DNA from: Intestinibacillus massiliensis
Lineage (GTDB): Bacteria; Bacillota; Clostridia; Oscillospirales; Butyricicoccaceae
NCBI GenBank assembly: GCA_029267335.1
Contig: JAJUJC010000001.1
Span: forward strand, 186,001 to 250,000
DNA length: 64,000 bases
Direction of reading: 5' to 3'
Below the pieces are notes generated by a model. That model ran no database searches. It saw only the letters and a program-made list of their open reading frames with translations, and was not told where the DNA came from. A program made the translations under genes and the position numbers. This document shows positions 8,032-17,300 of the stretch, piece by piece. Position 1 is the stretch's first letter. Each line of letters opens with the position of its first letter.

Positions 8032-8382
8032 ATGCTTTTCACCGCAACATTAACACTGCTTACTGGGGCGGTGCTCTTTATTTTACGGACCAAAGCAAGC
8101 GGAGGTTCCTTTCCTCCCGCGCTCACCGCAGAAGAAGAGTTTGATTGCCTGCAGCGTTTGGAACAAGGAGATGAGGAAGCGCGGCGCATTTTAATTGAGC
8201 ACAATTTGAGATTGGTCGCGCATATTGTAAAAAAATACTATGCCTCCCCTGCCGATCAAGACGATTTGATTTCTATCGGTACGATTGGACTGATCAAAGC
8301 GATCAACTCGTTTCGCCCGGATAAACAGGTGCGTCTCGCCACCTATGCAGCCCGTTGTATTGAAAATGCTATCCTAACCTAA
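8032..8382 (+). pseudogene. sigK: N-terminal half of sporulation sigma factor sigma-K
   Basis: 116 residues starting at ATG 8032 (GGTGG just upstream). There is a hydrophobic pro-sequence (LFTATLTLLTGAVLFIL), then the sigma-70 region 2 motif set of SigK: EEEFDCLQRLEQGDEEARRILIEHNL, RLVAHIVKKYY, DLISIGTIGLIKAI and LATYAARCIENAIL. The frame then ends at a stop. Normal SigK runs to about 230-240 residues with regions 3 and 4, and no frame nearby continues it. The break falls at the codons where skin elements split sigK in Bacillus subtilis. It is either half of an interrupted gene or a decayed remnant. No recombinase and no C-terminal half are in the window. Confidence 0.8.
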
Positions 8383-8885
8383 CGGATCGCGGGGCGAGCG
8401 GTCGAACCAAATGCGGGTGCCTAAGCGCTTATGCGAATGGTTTGTACATATATTTAAACGAGATAATGGAATTTTATTGACTTTCGTTTCGCCATACACT
8501 AGCAGCAAGAGTTACGCAGTAAAAAATACTGAAAATTTTGGGATTTATCAATATATTAAAGTAGTATGGTGAGACAAAAAAATTCAATCGGCTATGCATA
8601 AGGAATTGTAATCTCTTGGGTGAATGCTTTGTATCTCCATGGCTAAAGCAAGGGCTTTGGGATATCGTTTCATGCAACCAGAGAGAACGTGAGAAAATGT
8701 CGCAGATCATGCCGACCTGATCTGCTGAGCGTCCCCTGCCTTTTTAAAAAAGAGAGCATCCAATTTTTTGTGCAAAGTTTAACCCTTTGGATGAGTAGCG
8801 GCGCGCAGATTTTTAATTGTGTGACGTTCTATTGTGTGATAGAATTAATAATCAGATGACCCTATTTTCCGAAGAAGGTGATGCC
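8383..8885. other. Non-coding stretch downstream of truncated sigK; holds the lytTR promoter
   Basis: There is no convincing gene in about 500 bp. The only clear element is near the right end: TTGTGT (-35, 8817-8822), 17-bp spacer and TAGAAT (-10, 8840-8845), which would serve the LytTR operon. A short direct repeat ATTGTGTGA (8816 and 8831) overlaps this promoter. The AT-rich remainder may be relic DNA from the event that truncated sigK. Confidence 0.5.
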
Positions 8886-9623
8886 ATGCTCAAACTTGCT
8901 ATCTGCGACGACAACGCGGAGCAGCTGAACAAGATCGCTGCCGCCGTTAAGCGGTATTTTGCCGCTCGACCTAAGCATGAAATTCAAATTGAGGTTTTTT
9001 CTGCTGCGTTTGCGTTTTTGGAGCATCTGGACAAGACCGGCGGGTTTGAAATCGCCCTATTGGATATCTGTATGCCCGGTATTTTGGGTACGGAAGTGGC
9101 AAAGGAGATCCGCTGCCGCCACGACAAGACAGAAATCATCTTCCTCACCACCAGTGACGAATACGCGGTGGACGCGTTTGCCCTCAAAGCTGCCCACTAT
9201 CTGCTCAAGCCCTTCACGCAGGCACAGCTTGATGAAGCGATGGACCGAGCCATGATCCGCTTTTCCACAGAAGCCAAAACGCTGACCATCCGCGCAGACG
9301 ACGGAACGCTTTACACAGTGGGGCTGAACGACATTCGATACATCGAAAGCTTTACCCATGAGCTGACCTTTCATTTGACGGATGGCACGCTTACCGAGTC
9401 CCGGCGAGGGCTTGCCCGTCTTTCAAAGGAACTGGAAACGCTGTCTCCGGGTCAGTTTGTCTCGCCTTATAAGGGCTATGTGCTCAATCTGGGCGCGGTG
9501 CGCTCGGTGCAGGCAGACTGTGTTACACTGCGTGGCGGCGAAACCATCCCGCTGGCAAAGCGCAGTTTTGCCGCGCTGCGGGACAAGTATATGAACTTCG
9601 CATTTCGGAAGGAAAACACATGA
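8886..9623 (+). CDS. LytTR-family response regulator (AgrA/LytR type)
   Basis: 245 residues. The receiver domain (about 1-120) has acidic CDD near residue 10, phosphoacceptor Asp in ALLDICMPG and Lys in LLKPF. The LytTR DNA-binding domain (about 140-240) has DIRYIESFTHELTFHL and FVSPYKGYVLNLGAVRS. ATG at 8886 is chosen because GAAGGTG precedes it; an upstream in-frame start would add 23 unrelated residues. It overlaps the sensor kinase gene by 4 nt. Its likely target is the 21-bp-spaced direct repeat at 10954-10992. Confidence 0.88.
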   Translation: MLKLAICDDNAEQLNKIAAAVKRYFAARPKHEIQIEVFSAAFAFLEHLDKTGGFEIALLDICMPGILGTEVAKEIRCRHDKTEIIFLTTSDEYAVDAFALKAAHYLLKPFTQAQLDEAMDRAMIRFSTEAKTLTIRADDGTLYTVGLNDIRYIESFTHELTFHLTDGTLTESRRGLARLSKELETLSPGQFVSPYKGYVLNLGAVRSVQADCVTLRGGETIPLAKRSFAALRDKYMNFAFRKENT

Positions 9624-10897
9624 TGGAACTGTTGCCGAACGTTCTGCGGGCAATCATCTCCACGACAGCGAATGTCCTTTTGATGATGAGCCTGTTGCAG
9701 CCGAAATACTCCAAACGCGTCACGCGTCTGGCCATGCTAGGTGTGCTCGCTGCCGACTTGGGAACGGCGATTTACTGTTATCTGGAGGGAAACCTCACGA
9801 TGCTCGCCCGCATCGACACGGTGCTGTTTCTGGTTCTGTGCTTCGCGGTACGTCCGTTGTTCAAGGACACCTTTATGCAGTGGCTGTTCTCCTATCTCAC
9901 TTTGCAGAATATCAGCGACATGGTAATTATCCTCAGCTTTGCAGGCTCAAGACACTTGCCATACTCGGCTTACGCAAACTCCGTCCTGCGTATAATCCTA
10001 TTCGGCGGTTTTCTGTTTATTCTGTTGCGCTATGTGCGTCCACTCTACCGTCAGGCGGTGGAGCACTGGCCTGCGTACTTTGCCGTGGCACTGGGGCTGT
10101 ATCTCACGTTCAGCTATTACACCCTCACCGCCGATGATATTGTCGTCATGCTCACCGAGCAGGCGGTGCCGCTCCTGCTCGTGATCTTCATCGGTCTTGC
10201 GGCCTACGGCTCCATCCTGTTCTCACTGAAAAACATCTCCGCGGAGTACGCTCTGCGGGAGGAGAAGCTCCGCGCTGATGCCCGACAGGCGGTACTGGAA
10301 TCGGAGCTTGCCGCCGTGGAGGCCTCCCTCTCCGCCGCCAAACGCAGCCGCCACGACCTGCACCACCACAACGCCGTAGTGCTGGAATATCTGAAAAGCA
10401 GTGACACGGAGCACGCCATTCGGTATCTGGAAACCATGGACGCGGAGCTTGCCGCCACCTCGTTCAAGCAATTTTGCAAAAATTCCACCGCCAACGCCGT
10501 GCTGCGGGTCTATGACCGCAAGGCACAGACCGCGGAAATTCCCTTTGCCGTGCAGGCAGACATTCCAAGTGAGATGCCCTTAGAGGGACCGGAAATCGGC
10601 GCGCTGCTGAGTAACATTTTGGAAAACGCAGTGGAAGCCTGTATGAAGCTAAAACCCATTCATGGTCACATTTCTCTCACAGCACAAACCGGGGAAACCG
10701 GTTGGCGGTTAGAGGTACGAAACAGAATGGACGGCACGGTGAAATTTGAAAACGGCCTTCCACACACCACCAAAGTCACAGGCGGTACTGGCACAAAAAG
10801 CATCGCGAAAATTGTGGAAAGCCACGGTGGACTGTTCCGCTTTCAGCAGGAGGGCAACTTCTTTATCACACAAATTATCCTGCCCATCTCAAATTGA
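9620..10897 (+). CDS. GHKL-domain sensor histidine kinase (AgrC-like)
   Basis: 425 residues. About six hydrophobic segments in the first 205 residues form a polytopic sensor. A coiled region (YALREEKLRADARQAVLESELAAVEA) leads into SRHDLHHHNAVVLEYL, the dimerisation box with the His. The GHKL ATPase domain (about 310-425) has the N-box LLSNILENAVEAC and the G-box GGTGTKSIAKIVESHGG. It pairs with the LytTR regulator (ATG/TGA overlap). No signal-peptide precursor gene of the AgrD type is recognised nearby. Confidence 0.88.
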   Translation: MMELLPNVLRAIISTTANVLLMMSLLQPKYSKRVTRLAMLGVLAADLGTAIYCYLEGNLTMLARIDTVLFLVLCFAVRPLFKDTFMQWLFSYLTLQNISDMVIILSFAGSRHLPYSAYANSVLRIILFGGFLFILLRYVRPLYRQAVEHWPAYFAVALGLYLTFSYYTLTADDIVVMLTEQAVPLLLVIFIGLAAYGSILFSLKNISAEYALREEKLRADARQAVLESELAAVEASLSAAKRSRHDLHHHNAVVLEYLKSSDTEHAIRYLETMDAELAATSFKQFCKNSTANAVLRVYDRKAQTAEIPFAVQADIPSEMPLEGPEIGALLSNILENAVEACMKLKPIHGHISLTAQTGETGWRLEVRNRMDGTVKFENGLPHTTKVTGGTGTKSIAKIVESHGGLFRFQQEGNFFITQIILPISN

Positions 10898-10907
10898 CCC
10901 CCGCGAT

Positions 10908-10945
10908 AACACCTCTTGATGCGTTTGTCAAGGGGTGTTTTTTTG
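10908..10945 (+). terminator. Intrinsic terminator after the kinase gene
   Basis: A 12-bp stem AACACCTCTTGA / TCAAGGGGTGTT (one G-T pair) followed directly by a run of T. It isolates the two-component operon from the adhesin operon. Confidence 0.85.
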
Positions 10946-10953
10946 CGTTTTAT

Positions 10954-10992
10954 GTCGTCTTGTGGCAGAATAACGTCGTCTTGTGGCAGAAT
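10954..10992 (+). promoter_or_regulatory. Candidate LytTR operator: two identical 18-bp direct repeats, 21-bp period
   Basis: GTCGTCTTGTGGCAGAAT occurs at 10954-10971 and again, identically, at 10975-10992. Paired direct repeats two helical turns apart are the established binding layout of LytTR regulators such as AgrA. They sit just after the lytTR/kinase operon and immediately upstream of a weak promoter, which suggests activation of the adhesin operon. Confidence 0.7.
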
Positions 10993-11022
10993 TTACACTG
11001 ACGGTCAAAAATGTGCTATGCT
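10992..11022 (+). promoter_or_regulatory. Weak, probably activator-dependent promoter of the adhesin operon
   Basis: TATGCT (-10, 11017-11022) with only a poor -35 (TTTACA at 10992-10997, 19-bp spacing). The second direct repeat abuts this -35, as expected for activation by a LytTR protein. Confidence 0.5.
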
Positions 11023-11057
11023 CGCCTCATCATTCAAAGACCGAAGGAGGACGTCAA

Positions 11058-11261
11058 ATGGAACGGGAAAACGACCATACCTGCGAGGTGGAAAAACGGG
11101 TGACTGCTATCCCCATAAAGGCAAGGGATCGCTGTGGATTTTATCAGAGGCGGGAATCCGCCCTCTTACCCACCCGTGAATGCAGGAACTGCGTCTTTGC
11201 CAAGTTTGAAGCGCAGGCAGATCACCTGAATCCGGACGGATTTTGTAAATTTAAGAAATAA
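11058..11261 (+). CDS. Small Cys-containing protein of unknown function
   Basis: 67 residues from ATG 11058, which has a strong GGAGG upstream. Five Cys are present, including a C-R-N-C pair and single Cys near positions 9, 26 and 62, so a metal site is possible. The protein is charged and soluble with no signal peptide. It is the first gene of the LytTR-controlled operon, about 110 nt ahead of the adhesin start. Not recognised. Confidence 0.65.
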   Translation: MERENDHTCEVEKRVTAIPIKARDRCGFYQRRESALLPTRECRNCVFAKFEAQADHLNPDGFCKFKK

Positions 11262-11370
11262 CAAGACCGCCATGTACAAAAGCAATGCTCTTACACCGTG
11301 TATGTGGCGATCCCCGCTGTCCGCGGTGGCTGCGACCGCTTTTGTAAATTCGAAAATCAGGAGAAAAAAG

Positions 11371-14300
11371 ATGAAGAAAAAACTTTTAAGTCTTTTGCTG
11401 TGCTTATGTATGGTACTTACCTTACTGCCCACGACGACGCTGGCGGTAAACACCGTGCCGGTGAGCGATGAAGCGGGGCTGCGCTCCGCCATTGCAAACG
11501 CGGTGGCCGGCGACACCATTGCCATTGATGCAGACTTTTCGATCAGAACCAGCGTTGTCATCAGCAAACAGATCACGCTGGATTTAGGGAGCCATACCCT
11601 GACCTACGACCCGTCAGCCGCCAGCATTTGCCTGCGCTTTACGGCAGGCGGCACGATTACTGGCAGTGGTGCGCTCACCGGCGGTGTTCCGGGCAGTATG
11701 CTGGTGCATAACGCCGGCGGAACGCTGACAATTTTGGGAGGCACGCTGAGCGCCACCGGCGCACAGAGCCGCGCCGTTCAAAATGACGGCACGCTGCAGA
11801 TTGCCGGCGGAACGGTGGAATCCGCTGCCGGCTACGCCGTTTTGAACAACGGCACGATGACCGTGACCGACGGCGCAGTGACAACCAACACCGGCGTGGG
11901 TGTGCTCAACTATGCCGCCGCCGCAAGGCTGACTCTGTCCGGCGGCACGGTCTCCACCACCTCGACAGCGGAGGCGAATACCTTTGCCGCCTATAATAAC
12001 GCCGTCGGCGCGGAGATCACCGTGGAGGGCGGCAGCACCGTCACCGCGGGCAGCGGCTTTGCGCTCGGCAACCTGAATGGCGGCAAAATCACCGTGAACG
12101 GCGGCGAAATGTCCGCCGTCAGCGGGAACACCATCCTGAACGACGGGGACTCCACCACAGCCGTGCACGGCGGAACCGTGTCCACAACCTCCGGCAGCGC
12201 GCTCATGAATTACGGCAATCTGCTCGTGGACGGCGGCGAAATCCAGTCCAACACAAGTCTGGCTCTGTGCAACCTTGCCAAGGGCGGCACATCCGTCACC
12301 CTCTCCGGCGGCTCCCTCATTTCAAGCGCGTACACCGCGGTCAACAATCAGGGCAGCGGCGATATCCTCCTGTCAGGCAGTACCGTGGCTGTCGGCGGAA
12401 CCTCCCCGGCAGTGGTGAACTTCTCCACCGGCACGGTGACCGTAGAGCGCGGGGCAATCACCGCAGTCGGCTCCATCCCCACCTTTTATAATGTATCCAA
12501 CGGCGTATTCTCCCTCTCCGGCGGCACCTACTACGGCGTCTATAACGCCGATACCCGCGGCAAGACCGTCATTGACGGCGGTTCTATCTATACGTTCACC
12601 GGCACAGCGCCGGTGAACAGCGCGGGGGACGTGCTTCAGAAATACGCCATCCAGCTCGCTGGCGTGGGCGCAGACACCGCCGTTTCGGGCAGCGACCTGA
12701 CCTTTACGCCCGCTGTCAGCTATGGCTTTACCGACGTGCGCACGGACGCAAACAGTTATCTGTATCTGTGGCTCCCCACGGGGATTACCTCCGCAACCTA
12801 TAAAACGGACAAGGTGGACATCGCCGGTTCCGTCACCGGCGGTTCGGAGAGCACGCTGCCCAACGCAAACTTTACCGTTTCCGTATATCTGGACGGCAAG
12901 CTCTGGACGGACTGCCCCGCCGCTTTCCGCCCCATACTTCGGCCGGCAAGCGGCGGATTGAGCACATACCCCGGCCCCAGCGATACCGGCGTATTTTCCT
13001 ACGCCGGTATGGACGGAACCACCACCTATCAAATTTGGGGTAAAGCCGCCCTCGGGCAGGCCGCTTTTGAAGGGGTCGCCATCGGCAACGGCGCCACTTC
13101 GGCACGCGTAGATTATTACACCCTGACCACGGTCAAAGGCAGCGGCGTGTCCTTTGTGTATCCCCTCGGCACTTTGTGGGCCATGAAGGGCGCGAAAATC
13201 TCCATCTCCTGTACCCCGGAAGACGGACTGACCTTTGAAAAGTGGACGGACGCTGACGGAAACACGGTGAGCGATAAGAACGATTTTGAAACCACCATGA
13301 CCGACGGTCCCAGAACCTACACCGCCACCGCCAAAATCCAGCCATATACCGCCACGGTGACGGTAAACAAGGACGACAAGACTTGGACAGATTACGAGAA
13401 ATCCATCGTGCTGTCTCCGTCGAGTACGGATGTCAATGCGGAAGGCGCAAAGTCCGTTTCCGCCGTCAACGGTGTATGCACCTTTCCTGATCTGACGCAG
13501 ACCTATTACATCTGGGTAGACGGCAAATACACCAGCCAGACCGTCACCTCCGGCAGCAACACCGCCGCTGTGGACTATTACACTGTGACGCTGAGAAAGG
13601 GCGACAATATTGAATCCTTTACAATCGGCGGTACAACGTACACAGGAACCGGTCCAATTACATGTAACTATCGTAAGGGCGAGTCTGTGACCTTTAGCGC
13701 TACCCCCAAAACGGACTGTGTGTTCAGCCGCTGGAATGACCAGGCCGGTGCGATATACAGCACCAACGCAGAAGCGACCACTTCCAACGTTACCGCCCCC
13801 ATTAACCTGACTGCCGTGGGTGCAAGTACCAAATATACCGCGACGGTCACCGTGCAAAAGGACGGTGTTCTGTGGACGGATACCCCCCGAAGCCTTGTCC
13901 TTTCCACCTCACCAAGCACGAATAGCAACACAACGGGTACCGTCTCGGAGGGAAAGTATACCTTCGCTGACTTGGATGGAACAAAAACCTATTACGTCTG
14001 GGATGCCGTAACGGACACATATACCGGAATGTCCGTCAGCGCCGGGGATAGCACCGCCAACGTGACGCTAGACTACTATACCGTGACCGTGACGAAGGGT
14101 GAGAGCATTACCTCGATCAGCGGGGACGGCGTCTACCGCAAGGGCAGCAGCGTCACCCTGACGGCCACCCCTCAGCAGTACTACGCCGCAAAATGGAGTG
14201 ATAACAGCACCGGCACGGTGAAACGCATTGCAAACCTTGCGGCACAGACCGCGTACACCGTGACCGGCACGCTGGACACCTATACCGGCACGGTCACCGT

Positions 14301-17300
14301 CAAAAAAGACGGCGGCACATGGACGGATTTTAGCGGTACCGTGACTCTCTCTACCGACAAGGACAATGCGGAGACTGGAAAAGTCGCAGGCACGTCGGAC
14401 AAGGGTGTCATCACCTTTGCAGACCTTGACCCGCGCACGACCTATTATGTCTGGGTGGACGGTACCTTTGTCGGGCAGACTATGCTGGACAAAGCCGCCA
14501 CGGTGTCGTATTGCACGGTATCGGTGACGGAGAGCGGAGTTGCCGATATTGCCGACCAAGTCGTTCTGGCGGCCGGGAGTGCAACCTTCACGGCTGCGCC
14601 CATCGGCGGCTTTGACTTTATGGGCTGGTTCGACAGTGACGGCAAGCTGCTGTCCACAAGCCTTACCTATACCGTTACCGGTGTGAACAAGGCAACCACC
14701 CTCACCGCCAAAGCGTCCGACAAATTTGACGCGGTGATTACCATAAAGGGTGCGATTGACCGAATTATCACGCTGAAAAGCGGCAGCGACAACGCAGTAT
14801 CCGTCTTTACCGATCTTGACCGCACAAAAACTTACAAGGTGTTCGACAACGGCACGGATACCAGATTTACTGTCAGCAAAAACGCACCCGAAGTGACGCT
14901 GCAATACTATACCGTAATCCTTAAGACGGATACGAATACAGGCATTGACAACGTCACCGGCAACGGAACCTATCTCGCCGGCAACAGCGTAACCATTGAC
15001 GCAAATGTTAAAGCCGGGAATGTCTTTGGAAGCTGGACAGAGGATGGTGGAACGGTGCTCAGCACCCAGAAGATCTATACCATTCCCGCCATCAGCAGGG
15101 ACTATAGTCTTACCGCAAAAACCGCGCTGAGCTTCAGCGGAACGGTGAACATTACCAGCGGAAACATTGTGATTGAAGATGACCCTAACAATGTGGGCAA
15201 AATCAGAATCACGGTTGGCGGCGTAACAATGACCAATGGTGATAATCTCGACCCCAACACCAACATCAGCATCACCGGCGGGACGGCAGATGCACCGGCA
15301 AGCAACAATATTACCGTCACCACGCAGTACAATGTGATGATGACACTGGATCATGTGAATATCAGTGCGGGCACCGCCCTGTGGATGACAGGTTCGGGGA
15401 CGCTGACCGTTGACTTGGCGGGTGAGAATCATTTGACAAGCAACGAAGGCTGGCGTTCAGGTATACATATGGGTAAAGATAATGCTTGGCCGTACACTTA
15501 CTATGGCCAGCTTGTTCTTCAAAGCAGCAGCGGCGATGGCTCACTTACTGCAACGGGTGGTCAGTATGCTGCAGGTATCGGCTGCTATTTGGATGCTGGC
15601 GCCACGATTACAATCAACAGCGGAACTGTTCATGGAATCGGAGGAACCGGTGGCGGCGCCGGGATTGGTTGCGGTGGTCAGCAGAATCGTATCAACATCA
15701 CAATCAACGGCGGTACCGTAACGGGTACTTCACGCGCAGCAGAATATCCCGGAATCGGTGGCGACGCCAATGTTACGATCAACGGCGGCGTAGTGACCGG
15801 CGCCTCGACCAACGGCTATGGCATCGGCGCGAGTGACAAAATAAACGCCACCGTCACCATTAATGGCGGCAACATCATCGGTACGGTCAGCACCACAAGC
15901 AAAACAAGCGGCACGGTGACCGCTCCCAAAAACGCCAAGGGTGAATTTGTTTACCAAACCACCTTCTCCACAGGAGCCAGCGCAATTACCGACGTGAGCA
16001 AAACCCTCACCATCCGTGACAAAAACGGTACGGTCTACGGCATGAACGACGTGAAAACCGACGCTGCCGGCAAGGTCTACGCCTATCTCCCTGCGGACAC
16101 CGCGGGAGCGGTTTATGACGGCAAGGATTACGGCGCGTTTGTAAAAAATGACGGTTCAGGTGTGTTCACAGAGACGAAGTACCATGTGGACGTGCCCGCT
16201 TCCGCCACCCTTGAGGGGGTCACCGCATCGGGTACGCTGCGGCAGGTCATTCCCGAATTTGTAAATGGCACCACGGTAGAGGCCATTGTCAACCTCTCGG
16301 GCACGGCCATCAAGCAGGGCACCTATACCGTGGGGCTGACAGGTACCAAGTCAGGGGCGATTACGAATCCTGGCGGTGCGCTGACAAAGCACGTCGAGGT
16401 CGGGGAAAAGCCCACAAACAGCTTTGGCTACTTTTCCTTCACCATGCCGGCAACGGCGGTAGACGACCTGACAGTCAACCTCTCCTTCGCGGAGGACGAC
16501 AAGTACACCGTCACCTATTCCGCACCAGAGGCCATCGGCGGCAGTATCCCTGCGGGCGGCAACTATTACAAGAATCAGAAGTACACCGTGGACAGCACCA
16601 CCCAGCCCACCCGTACCGGATATACCTTTGTCGGGTGGTCAATGAATGGAACAGACATTATCAGCGGCGAGCAGACCATGGGCCCATCCAATGTCACCCT
16701 CGCCGCCAAGTGGACGCCGGGCACCTACCAGGTGACGTTCCACGCCAACAATGGCACAGGCAGCATGGATAGCCAAACATTTGCCTACGGTACAGCGCAG
16801 CCACTGACTGCCAACGCCTTTAACCGCGAAGGCTATAGCTTTTTGGGCTGGGCGACAAGTGCCGATGGCGAAAAAATCTACAACAACAAGAACACCATTA
16901 CCGTTACGAAGGACACCGACCTTTATGCCCTTTGGAGCAAAGAAAGCCACATGGTGAGCTTTGACGGCAACGGCGCTAATTCGGATAGCACCATGACACC
17001 GCAGCCCGTGCCAAACAACACGCTCACCGCTTTGACTGCAAATAGCTTTATCCGCACAGGCTACGTCTTTGGCGGCTGGAATACCCAAGCGGACGGCAAT
17101 GGCACTGCCTATGCCAACGGTGCAAGCCTCACTACCGACAAGGATGTGACCCTCTACGCCCAGTGGACGGCAAACATCTGTAAGGTGCAATTTATCGCCA
17201 ATGGCGCAAGCTCCGGCAGTACGAAAGAACAGACCTTCGCCTATAACACGCCGCAGAACCTCACGATAAACGGCTTCGTGCGCACAGGCTATACCTTCGC

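Noticed and set aside
8474-8710. 78-codon minus-strand frame downstream of truncated sigK
   Set aside because: AT-rich, no ribosome binding site, protein sequence not plausible; treated as non-coding.
12373-13857. 494-codon open frame antisense to the adhesin gene
   Set aside because: It lies fully opposite a well-supported gene with signal peptide and domains; its residue make-up (His/Gly/Arg-rich) is typical of a reverse-strand shadow of GC-rich repeats.
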